A stretch of 64,000 nt of DNA from Anaerococcus sp. Marseille-P3915 (lineage in GTDB: Bacteria > Bacillota > Clostridia > Tissierellales > Peptoniphilaceae): NCBI RefSeq assembly GCF_900258475.1, contig NZ_LT984887.1, positions 824,931 to 888,930 on the forward strand, in the 5' to 3' direction. Made by a program: the position numbers and the translations under genes. Numbering within the stretch: position 1 is the stretch's first letter; each line of letters opens with the position of its first letter. Shown here in pieces: positions 57,196 to 64,000 of this stretch. The notes beneath the pieces were generated by a model, which saw nothing but the letters and a program-made list of their open reading frames with translations, was not told the origin of the DNA and did not search any database.

Positions 57196-58173
57196 TTAGA
57201 CTAAATGTGCTGTTTTAGATATTTTTCTATATTCTGAAGGAGTGAGATTAAACTTATTTTTAAAAGTATTTGAAAATTTAGCATGATCTGTGAAACCTAC
57301 CCTAATAGCAATTTCCGTAATTGAAATTGATGTATTATTCAAAAAATCAGCTGCTACCTCCAATCTTTTACTTGTTATAGCTTCCTTAATTGTTTGCCCA
57401 AAAACACTCTTATAGCAAGATTTCATTGTGGTAGAATTTATCTTAAAGATTTCTGATAGTTTATCATAAGTTATATTTTTTTCGTAATTATTCTTTATAA
57501 ATTCATCTATTTTCTTTACAATATCAACATTTGTCTTAATAAAATATTTCCTATCGCTTACCTTGTTACTTGTATCAAGGCTTGAAATATATAGGAAAAA
57601 TTCTTGAAATTTTATCCTTAGATATTCAATTAGAATTTCATCTGGAACTTTATAAACTTCATAAAAAATATGTTCAATATGCTGAGTAGCTCTTTGTACA
57701 AAAACTTTGTCCTTATTGCATAATTTTCTTAAAACAACTTCAAATTTAATCCCTAACATTTCCTCTAAAAAATATATTTCGCTATCAAATTCTTTTGGAT
57801 TAATATAAAAAGTCACACCATGATAATGAGATATAGGAAAAAATGATTCCTCAGAGCTGTTACTACTTTCATTGATTGCAAAATCTCCCGATTCCATATA
57901 AGTAATAGTTCCATCGCTTAACACGCATTCAAATCTTCCTTCTCTACAATGATTAATCTCATAGCTTTGATTTAAATTTTTTGATAATTTTTTCTTTATG
58001 ACAGAAGTGTTTATATCATTATAAAAAACTGTTACCCCTTTGAAAATTTCGTACTTCGAAACTATATACTTTCCATTTTCCAAATTATGAAATTCGCAAA
58101 TTCTCCCTTTAGAATTTTCTATTATTTTTTCTAAATTTCTTCCATAAAGATGGCACATTAACTCCTTACCCAT
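57196..58173 (-). CDS. AraC-family transcriptional regulator
   Basis: A 325-aa regulator with an N-terminal cupin-like sensing domain (LSDGTITYMESGDFAINES near 105) and a C-terminal double helix-turn-helix (ITYDKLSEIFKINSTTMKSC, then ITEIAIRVGFTDHAKFSNTF ending TPSEYRK). YbtA of Yersinia, which senses its siderophore, has the same fold, so this may activate the adjacent ECF operon in response to a small ligand. It follows TetR by nine bases. Confidence 0.88.
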   Translation of the reverse strand: MGKELMCHLYGRNLEKIIENSKGRICEFHNLENGKYIVSKYEIFKGVTVFYNDINTSVIKKKLSKNLNQSYEINHCREGRFECVLSDGTITYMESGDFAINESSNSSEESFFPISHYHGVTFYINPKEFDSEIYFLEEMLGIKFEVVLRKLCNKDKVFVQRATQHIEHIFYEVYKVPDEILIEYLRIKFQEFFLYISSLDTSNKVSDRKYFIKTNVDIVKKIDEFIKNNYEKNITYDKLSEIFKINSTTMKSCYKSVFGQTIKEAITSKRLEVAADFLNNTSISITEIAIRVGFTDHAKFSNTFKNKFNLTPSEYRKISKTAHLV

Positions 58174-58182
58174 AAAAATCTC

Positions 58183-58767
58183 CTAATTAATGAGTTTTTT
58201 TCTCAAATAACCTTCCAACATCTTTTTGATTGTTTTTTTATTTTCAATAAAAATTTCTTTTTGATTTAAACTTTCATATCCTAAAATCAAAGTATTTACA
58301 AAGGTCACTAAAAACTCATCTTCAAAAATAGATGATAGCTTATCGTTTGGAGGAAATGTAGACGATAAAATTTCTGCGTTTGTTTCTTTTAAATTTTCAA
58401 ACATTTCACACAATCTTTTATCTTCATTTTGTAGTTTCAAAAAAATTGCATAGATGCTTTTAAATTCATTTTCATCATAAATTCTTTCCATCATCATCTC
58501 AGTAATTGCGTCTAAAGTCGTTAACTTAGATGTGTCGATATTTTTGTTTTTTTCTCCTCTATATTTGATACCTAATTTCATAAAATCATAAATCATTTCA
58601 TAGGTTGATCCATAATGATAGTAAACACCACCTTTACTTAAACTTACTTTTTCTATAACATCTTCCATAGTTGTATTTTGGAAACCCTTTTCTAAGAAAC
58701 ATTTCTTTGCCGCTTCCAGAATTTCTAACTTCCTTTTTTCTCCAACTTTCAATTTTTTATCATTCAA
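58183..58767 (-). CDS. TetR-family transcriptional regulator
   Basis: A TetR repressor of about 194 aa: RKLEILEAAKKCFLEKGFQN, then TTMEDVIEKVSLSKGGVYYH form the DNA-binding domain, and the C-terminal domain is variable. I favour a TTG start at 58767, seven bases after AGGAGA; a TTG at 58785 would overlap that site. The palindrome between promoter and gene suggests autorepression. Confidence 0.83.
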   Translation of the reverse strand: MNDKKLKVGEKRKLEILEAAKKCFLEKGFQNTTMEDVIEKVSLSKGGVYYHYGSTYEMIYDFMKLGIKYRGEKNKNIDTSKLTTLDAITEMMMERIYDENEFKSIYAIFLKLQNEDKRLCEMFENLKETNAEILSSTFPPNDKLSSIFEDEFLVTFVNTLILGYESLNQKEIFIENKKTIKKMLEGYLRKKLIN

Positions 58768-58796
58768 AACTTTATCTCCTGTCAATAAATAATTCC

Positions 58797-58843
58797 GACG
58801 ATACCGTCAGTTTTATTGTAACTCATTTGATAATTAATTTCAA
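58797..58843 (-). promoter_or_regulatory. Promoter and operator of tetR-araC
   Basis: On the minus strand TTGAAA (58838-58843), 17 bases, TACAAT (58815-58820), then the palindrome GACGGTATCGTC (58797-58808) about six bases past the -10, right at the expected transcription start. The palindrome is GC-rich against the surroundings, the typical look of a TetR operator. Confidence 0.65.
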
Positions 58844-58978
58844 TACATGGATTATTTTAAATTTTAGTAATCTTATTTAAGATATTTGCTTGAACGCCAT
58901 TTATACTTCTTTATTAATTTCTTTTAATGCGGTATAATTAATAAAACTTAATACACGCTTAACGCTAATAACTTTAAT

Positions 58979-59089
58979 AGCAAGCACAGTAAGTGAGTAC
59001 CCACTTACGAAAAATTGATGAAGCAGAACCTCTATGGACTGCTTCTTTTTTTATCAATTTTACCTTGTTAGGGAGAACCCTAAGACCCC
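58979..59089 (+). other. Second putative oriT (remnant element)
   Basis: This repeats the layout at 20086-20192: AGCAAGCACAGTAAGTG, then CACTTAC (58989-58995 with 59002-59008); a middle hairpin (AAAATTGAT/ATCAATTTT plus GAAGCAG/CTGCTTC); and TTAGGG/CCCTAA (59068-59073 with 59078-59083) followed by CCCC. The loops and stem bases differ while pairing is kept. It lies 26 bases before the second mobC. Confidence 0.58.
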
Positions 59090-59115
59090 AATAATTTACG
59101 ATAAGGAGATATACT

Positions 59116-59472
59116 ATGGATAATAGAAAAAGAAATAATCAATTAAAAATATATTTAACAGATGAAGAAAAAGAAATCTTTGAAAAGAAAATGAAACTTG
59201 CTAATTGCAAAACTATGTCTCACTTTCTTAGAAAGTGCGTATTAGAAAAAGAAATTTATGTAGTAGATTTAGAACCATTTAGAAACCTACAATGGCTACT
59301 TTCAAATGCAACAAATAATATAAACCAGATTGCAAAGGCTACTAATACAACTGGCATTATTTACAAAAATGAAATCGACTCAATGAATAAACAGATAGAA
59401 AAATTATCAAAAGAAATATGGCAGATCCACTCTCTACTTCTAAATAAATCAAAAGAAAGTTCTGGTGATTAG
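59116..59472 (+). CDS. mobC: Second MobC-like relaxosome protein
   Basis: A 118-aa relative of the protein at 20533-20901 (shared pattern: LTDEEKEIFEKKMKLANCKT, then ATNNINQIAKATNTT). It is intact with its own Shine-Dalgarno (AAGGAG). Its partner relaxase begins one base later but is truncated, so this protein could act only on the nearby oriT with a relaxase supplied in trans. Confidence 0.85.
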   Translation: MDNRKRNNQLKIYLTDEEKEIFEKKMKLANCKTMSHFLRKCVLEKEIYVVDLEPFRNLQWLLSNATNNINQIAKATNTTGIIYKNEIDSMNKQIEKLSKEIWQIHSLLLNKSKESSGD

Positions 59473-59473
59473 T

Positions 59474-59650
59474 ATGGCAATTACAAAAATACATCCTATA
59501 AAATCAACTCTAAATTTGGCAATAGATTACATTACTAAGAGCGAAAAAACTGATGAAAAAGTCTTGGTATCTTCATTCAAATGTCATCCATCTACTGCCC
59601 ATATTCAATTTATGAAAACACGAAAGATCATATTCTATAGCATATTTTGA
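59474..59650 (+). pseudogene. Relaxase remnant, cut after about 50 codons
   Basis: The frame starts MAITKIHPIKSTLNLAIDYI and stays homologous to the intact relaxase up to HIQFMKTRK, then breaks into unrelated sequence (IIFYSIF and stop). The His-triad catalytic motif is lost. The break lies at an 11-base sequence, AAAGATCATAT (59623-59633), repeated inverted at 59722-59732, suggesting a recombination scar. Confidence 0.85.
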
Positions 59651-59680
59651 AACAAAAACCTGCTAACAAAAGTCAAGCTT

Positions 59681-59710
59681 AAGCTGAAATTAATTTCAGC
59701 TTATTTTTTT
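59681..59710 (+). terminator. Rho-independent terminator after the relaxase remnant
   Basis: AAGCTGAAAT pairs with ATTTCAGCTT, followed by ATTTTTTT. Confidence 0.7.
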
Positions 59711-59719
59711 GTGCAAATA

Positions 59720-59839
59720 CTATATGATCTTTGCATATCCAGCTTCCATGCTATTATCAAAATTATACTTTAAGGATGTTTTCTTGGTGCTTGAAGCTAA
59801 AGCTAATTTCCTCCACATGAATTCTTTCGTTCGCTCAAT
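59720..59839 (-). pseudogene. C-terminal gene remnant
   Basis: A 39-codon open frame with coding-like composition contains MWRKLALASSTKKTSLKYN and ends SMEAGYAKII. It has no start with a Shine-Dalgarno and looks like the last part of a gene lost in the rearrangement at the relaxase break. I cannot name the family. Confidence 0.3.
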
Positions 59840-59855
59840 TCACTAAAGTAAGCAA

Positions 59856-59890
59856 TAAAAAAAGAATACCCTTTTGCAAGAGTATTCTTA
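59856..59890 (-). terminator. Terminator of the defence operon
   Basis: On the minus strand AAGAATAC pairs with GTATTCTT around a 12-base segment, followed by TTTTTTT; it lies about 95 bases beyond the ATPase stop. Confidence 0.65.
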
Positions 59891-59983
59891 ATAAAAATAC
59901 AATATCGTTAAACTTTATAAAATAAGAAAAAAATCATTTATTCATGTAGACTAGGATGTAGATATATAGGTGATTTTATCTTA

Positions 59984-61678
59984 CTATTTAATCAATTGGG
60001 CACTTAAAGCATTTTCTAAAACATATTTATATTTTGAGAAAGTTTCAGAATCAAGCAACTGATATTTGTCATTCTTTAGCTCTATAATATTTATTTCGCT
60101 TTCAAATTCAAAATTCCTTCTTTCAAACCCAATTGATGAAAAAATCAATTGGGTATAATTTGATGAATTATCTAATATATATTCAATTAAGGATTGTGCC
60201 TTATCATAATCCATCTCCGCATTCTTAGGGCTATCTAATACCATAGGTAAATTCAAGCATTTATTATTAAAAATTTTTTTAATATCATTAAGTATAAAAT
60301 ACCATATAACTGTTGAAATTGGTTTATTACTTCCACTTGCACAAAAAACTCGATTAATTGCTTTATATTGTGCTTCCTCTAACTCATTCAATCCAAACTT
60401 TAAGACTTCCCTATCAATCATATCATAATATTTTTTATTGATATCCGATTTAATTTTAGATACTTCCTTCAAGTCTTCCTCAATATTTTCTAGCTTCTCT
60501 TTAAGTTCTCCTTGCAAATTAAACTCATTAAATAACTCTAAATTTAAACTATTATATAATTCATTTAGCCCCATATAGCTGCTATAATTTTTTATTTCTG
60601 TCTTAGCTATACCAATGTTTTTCTTGTATGATTCCAACTTATCTAAAAACTCTTTATAACTACCCTCTATTTGTAAAATTGATTTTGAAATCTTTTCTAT
60701 ATCCTCATATATGCTGTCCTTTATATATAACGAATCCTCAATTGAATTGTATCTTTTACTTCTAAGATCAGTTGTATCTTTCAAAACTGAATGGCATTCA
60801 GGACATATATCTGTATTTAAAATATACTTTATTTCTTTTTCCTTTTTATTCTTAAACCTTTCAATTTGGTTCAATGCAATTTCAAGCTCATACTTTTCAT
60901 TTCGTAAATTTGTAAGCTCATACCTAAATTTATTAATAGAATTCAGAATATAATCATATTCCTTTGTTCTAATAGAAAGCTCCCTTTCAAGCTCTTTTAA
61001 ATTTTCAGGCACAACAATATTACCTAATAGTTTAGATACTTTTTCTTTCATTCTACTAGTTTCTCTGTATGCGTCTTCTGAATCATTTATACGTTCCAAT
61101 AAATTTTGTTTACTTTCAACATGTTCAAAATAATTCTTATCATATATTCCAAATTGTGCATATATTACATCAGGTTTAAAATTTTGATATTGTCCTAATC
61201 TCTTAAAGGAACTAAAGTATGTTCCATCATAATAATCTTGGTCAATAAAATTCATTACATATGTATATGCTGGTGGAGCAATCTCCAGCTTCTCAGTCCT
61301 TCTATTCGGTAAAAATATTTCAAAATCCCAAATATTGCTTAAAAAATATGATAACTCAATTATAGTTGATGTTTGAAATAATATCTTAAAAACATCATTA
61401 AATACTTTGAATAACTTTTTATGGCGATATATAAAATATATATTATCGTTAACCGAAAACTCTAAAATATATACTTTATCTTCATTTTTCCATTTTTTAT
61501 CGAAGTGGGCATCAGCACCCAAAGTATGATATAAACTACGTAACAAGACTGACTTCCCTCTATCTGTTCCATCAATGTTACTAGAAGTAACAATATTTAA
61601 ACCTTTTTCAAAACATGTAACAAAAGCTTCTTTAGTTAAAATATCAAAAATATATATTTTATTGAAAATAACATCCAT
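59984..61678 (-). CDS. SMC/Rad50-like zinc-hook ATPase (DUF2326; Lamassu/ABC-3C type)
   Basis: A 564-aa ABC ATPase of the SMC kind. Walker A is degenerate-looking but complete (GTDRGKSVLL near 36). Two coiled-coil arms flank a zinc hook CPEC near residue 291. The C-terminal Walker B region reads LPMVLDSPKNAEMD near 485. Length and hook match DUF2326 proteins, the ATPase of ABC-three-component and Lamassu-like defence systems, which sense unusual DNA and release a nuclease. It is coupled to the gene before it by a TAATG overlap. Confidence 0.75.
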   Translation of the reverse strand: MDVIFNKIYIFDILTKEAFVTCFEKGLNIVTSSNIDGTDRGKSVLLRSLYHTLGADAHFDKKWKNEDKVYILEFSVNDNIYFIYRHKKLFKVFNDVFKILFQTSTIIELSYFLSNIWDFEIFLPNRRTEKLEIAPPAYTYVMNFIDQDYYDGTYFSSFKRLGQYQNFKPDVIYAQFGIYDKNYFEHVESKQNLLERINDSEDAYRETSRMKEKVSKLLGNIVVPENLKELERELSIRTKEYDYILNSINKFRYELTNLRNEKYELEIALNQIERFKNKKEKEIKYILNTDICPECHSVLKDTTDLRSKRYNSIEDSLYIKDSIYEDIEKISKSILQIEGSYKEFLDKLESYKKNIGIAKTEIKNYSSYMGLNELYNSLNLELFNEFNLQGELKEKLENIEEDLKEVSKIKSDINKKYYDMIDREVLKFGLNELEEAQYKAINRVFCASGSNKPISTVIWYFILNDIKKIFNNKCLNLPMVLDSPKNAEMDYDKAQSLIEYILDNSSNYTQLIFSSIGFERRNFEFESEINIIELKNDKYQLLDSETFSKYKYVLENALSAQLIK

Positions 61679-62703
61679 TAAATATCACCTCCCTCTGTGT
61701 ATAAATAAAATACCATTAAATAAAATACTTTTTTCATGTATTTTGTGTATTCTATAGGGAATTCACTATCAAATACATTATTTAAAATATTAAAAAGGTC
61801 ATTTTCGTTTCTTATCTTATCTATATTCCCTTCAATATACTCAAAAATTGATATCTTTAATACATTCAACTCATGGCTTTGATCAATTTCCAGTAAATTA
61901 GTTAAAGCTTGATTATATAATCTTCTTTCTGATGGGAATAAAGTTTTAATATAATCTTTAACCTGCTCAATGCCTGTTATAGATTTTTTCCTATGAGATT
62001 CAAGCATTTTATTAAACTCATTTTTAGAAATTCCTTTTAATTCTAGTACATCATTATAATTAGTGATTGCCATCTCATAAGAAGCTTTTTTCTGAGCTGT
62101 ATCAGATACTAATCGAAATAAAGCATTAGGATTATTAGGTTCTTCATTTTTTATTTCTTGGAAAGCTTCAATTAACTTTCCAAGCAAAGCATAATGAGGA
62201 TTTGTTAAGTCCATACTTTCACATACATAAAAAACATTATCAAGAATGACTTCTGATAACTTTAGTTCTTCTTGCAATTTATCTTCAATAAAATCTATTA
62301 CTGTTTTGTCCAACTCACCTAAACAAACTTCTTGCCTTAAATCTTCTTTACTATCAATTTTCAAATGCTTATTACAAACTACAGCCAGCTTTATATTATG
62401 ATTTGGGTTGTAAAGAGCATACAATGTTCCCAAAATAGATCTACTATTTCCTTTTCTCTTAGTTAGTGTTTTAGAACTATGATTACCTCTATTTATTGTT
62501 TTCACCTGGTAAAAATCAAGACCATTATCACGATGCAATTCAATATCACATTTGAAATCAAACACAATTGTATAGTCATCGTACAGCTTATATGCATCAA
62601 TTAATTTACCAACTCCCCACAACAATTCAACTCTAAATCTATTTTTCGTTCTACTACCTGCTAAATCTAATGGTAAATTCATATAATAGTTCGAATATTC
62701 CAA
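61678..62703 (-). CDS. DUF4297/Cap4-like nuclease effector
   Basis: A protein of about 341 aa. The N-terminal 100 residues look like a PD-(D/E)xK nuclease of the DUF4297 kind: NRFRVELLWGVGKLI, then FDFKCDIELHRDNGLDFYQVKT (broken here at residue 52 to 72), whose last part is the QxK motif. The C-terminal two thirds are helical and probably bind the SMC partner. Pairing of such a nuclease with a zinc-hook ATPase is the core of Cap4-type Lamassu. I favour a TTG start at 62703, six bases after GAGGTGA; a GTG three codons upstream lies inside that site. Confidence 0.68.
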   Translation of the reverse strand: MEYSNYYMNLPLDLAGSRTKNRFRVELLWGVGKLIDAYKLYDDYTIVFDFKCDIELHRDNGLDFYQVKTINRGNHSSKTLTKRKGNSRSILGTLYALYNPNHNIKLAVVCNKHLKIDSKEDLRQEVCLGELDKTVIDFIEDKLQEELKLSEVILDNVFYVCESMDLTNPHYALLGKLIEAFQEIKNEEPNNPNALFRLVSDTAQKKASYEMAITNYNDVLELKGISKNEFNKMLESHRKKSITGIEQVKDYIKTLFPSERRLYNQALTNLLEIDQSHELNVLKISIFEYIEGNIDKIRNENDLFNILNNVFDSEFPIEYTKYMKKVFYLMVFYLYTEGGDI

Positions 62704-63129
62704 TATAATCACCTCACTTTTATGTCGTCATGCATTTATCATGTAACCTTTATAATATTTAATTAGTTTTTTCAAAAATCACTCTATAATCTTCTGTATG
62801 CCTTCTAATTCAAAAATATCAAAAACAGAACATCTGTAATTAAATTTTGTCTGTCTTAATTTATAAAATGTAATTTTCCTAATTTTGCTTTTCCATAAAT
62901 TCACTATTTATCATACCTAATTCTTTTATTTTTGTAATAACATTTTATAATTAAATGATATCACTACATCCTACTTAAATATTTTATTTATTCTATTATA
63001 TCATTAAATATACGTCAAAAATAAAACGTTCTCCTTGATATAAAATTTATGCTTAAAAAAATAAAATCATTTCACTTCTCTAATACTTAATATTTTTTAT
63101 CTATGATATGCCAGACAGTGTCTGTTAAA
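62704..63129. other. AT-rich intergenic stretch between defence units
   Basis: No intact gene is visible. The minus strand has short broken frames with coding-like pieces (KITFYKLRQTKFNYRCSVF near 62790-62880 and ELGMINSEFMEKQN near 62890-62930) that could be one decayed gene; I cannot identify it. A CAGACAGTGTCTG palindrome lies at 63112-63124, just beyond the AbiEii stop. Confidence 0.35.
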
Positions 63130-63971
63130 TTACATCTCATTGATTCTATTTGAAATAATTCTCACTACACCAACAACCTTATCAAAGGTCAAATCTCCAA
63201 TATACTTATTTTCACTGAAATATACTTCCCACAAGGATCTCAGGTATGAATCTTCTTTTATATTCTCGATTATTTCCTCAGAGTCTTGCATTATCTCCTG
63301 ACTTCCTCTTTTGTTTGAGGTTCTCTCTATTGCTTCTTTTAAAATTTTATAATTTATACCATCTTTTTTTAGTTTGTAGAGAGTGTATAGATCGAAAAGT
63401 CTCTCATTCGTGTTGTTGTTATATTTCTTCTGATTATGGTTTCGTATTTTTCAGCTAAAATTGTTTCTAATGGATATGCCATTATTTTTATATTTTCTTT
63501 GCTAAAGATACAGGGATAGGTGTATTCTATTTCTCTTGGTGTTATTGCATCTCCTGTTGTTAGGTCAAGTTTCATTGGGTTTTTAGTTTTCCCAATATTT
63601 GCTATTAGTGAAATTCTAAAGTTTTCGTACTCGTCTTCTTCTCTAATATAAGAGATGTCTTTTATTTCAAATTTTATTCCATCGTCTACATTGATATTTA
63701 TGATTTCTTCTACGATTTCTTTTATTTTTTCTTCTTTTAGGGGTATGCCTTTTATGGTTGTGTCCATGTCCATAGTTGTTCTATTTTCAATACCAATTAG
63801 AGATGATATTAGTAATCCTCCCTTTATTACAAAATTGTTTTTGTAATTTGATTTGGATAGCCTTTCTAAAAATCTTTCAAAGAAATATATTTGCAGAACT
63901 TCTTGAGACTTTAGATTTTTCTTCTCTGCCATACTTCTTATCTTGCCCTTTATACTCTCGATATTAATCAC
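63130..63971 (-). pseudogene. abiEii: AbiEii nucleotidyltransferase toxin, frameshifted
   Basis: The first 190 codons encode an AbiEii/AbiGii-type toxin (FVIKGGLLISSLIGIENR, then TTMDMDTTIKG, the nucleotidyltransferase GG...S and DxD motifs, and later TILAEKYETII). At about 63394-63399 the frame breaks in RMRDF; the minus-strand reading continues in the next frame as DLYTLYKLKKDG to ISNRINEM and a stop at 63130. TTTTCGAT there is one base short of TTTTACGAT, which would restore RDFYDLYTL. As read, the protein stops early and loses about 90 residues. The GTG start at 63971 has GGAGG eight bases upstream and overlaps the antitoxin stop. Confidence 0.8.
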
Positions 63972-64000
63972 GATAATACCTCCATATATTTTCTAATTTC
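63968..64000 (-). CDS. abiEi: AbiEi antitoxin, last codons only
   Basis: Eleven codons are visible, ending IRKYMEVLS and a TGA that overlaps the toxin's GTG start (GTGA). Ending, coupling and position match an AbiEi antitoxin; the remainder lies beyond the window. Confidence 0.5.
   Translation of the reverse strand, partial: EIRKYMEVLS

Noticed and set aside
1..64000. Integrase, attachment sites and element ends
   Set aside because: No tyrosine or serine recombinase and no convincing att repeats are visible; the ends probably lie outside the window, so no boundary is annotated.
1..64000. tRNA and rRNA genes
   Set aside because: I saw no cloverleaf-like segment or conserved rRNA stretch while reading both strands, though a covariance search was not possible.

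Overview
The window is low-GC, AT-rich Firmicutes DNA. A Tissierellia/Peptoniphilaceae-type anaerobic coccus (Anaerococcus, Peptoniphilus, Finegoldia or Parvimonas) is my best guess. The guess rests on base composition, on a BspA-type leucine-rich-repeat protein ending in a copper-amine-oxidase-N 'stalk' domain, and on a Tn1549/CTn-type conjugation backbone. No rRNA, tRNA or integrase gene is visible, so the host is an inference. Nearly everything is mobile-element DNA.

Region 1 (1-19984, minus strand) is a salicylate-primed, yersiniabactin/equibactin-like metallophore cargo. One iron-box promoter (about 11.9 kb) drives a thioesterase, a phosphopantetheinyl transferase, a salicylate-AMP ligase, an HMWP2-like NRPS (ArCP-Cy-A-[MT/E-like]-PCP-Cy-PCP) and a second NRPS that leaves the window (docking-Cy-degenerate A). 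A second iron-box promoter (about 19.4 kb) drives salicylate synthase followed by aroB, aroA, aroC, a fused aroE-aroK, aroQ and a DAHP synthase. This is every step from DAHP formation to chorismate and then salicylate, in one operon. A short DtxR-family regulator sits upstream. Three sites share the pattern TTAG-N6-CTAA. The cluster therefore carries its own precursor supply, as though built to work in hosts lacking the shikimate pathway.

Region 2 (20.0-55.6 kb) is the integrative and conjugative element backbone. It holds an oriT-like region, mobC and relaxase on the plus strand. On the minus strand it holds repA, a DnaC-like ATPase, PcfB, VirD4, an SSB, Maff2, VirB6, PrgI, VirB4, a DNA methyltransferase, an NlpC/P60 hydrolase, DUF4315, an LRR surface protein, DUF4366, topoisomerase III, a 3561-residue methylase-helicase polyvalent protein and an SSB fusion. 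Interleaved are a type III toxin-antitoxin (ToxIN/AbiQ-like, with RNA repeats, terminator and promoter visible), an Abi_2 gene behind a structured leader RNA, and a decayed RelE/HigB-like toxin.

Region 3 (55.6-59.7 kb) looks like a remnant of a second, related element: a broken ECF-transporter operon with TetR and AraC regulators, then a second oriT-like region, an intact mobC and a relaxase cut off after about 50 codons. Both oriT copies keep the same stems by compensatory changes.

Region 4 (59.7-64 kb) is a defence island: a DUF4297-like nuclease plus a zinc-hook SMC/ABC ATPase (Lamassu/ABC-3C-like), then an AbiE pair with a frameshifted AbiEii toxin.
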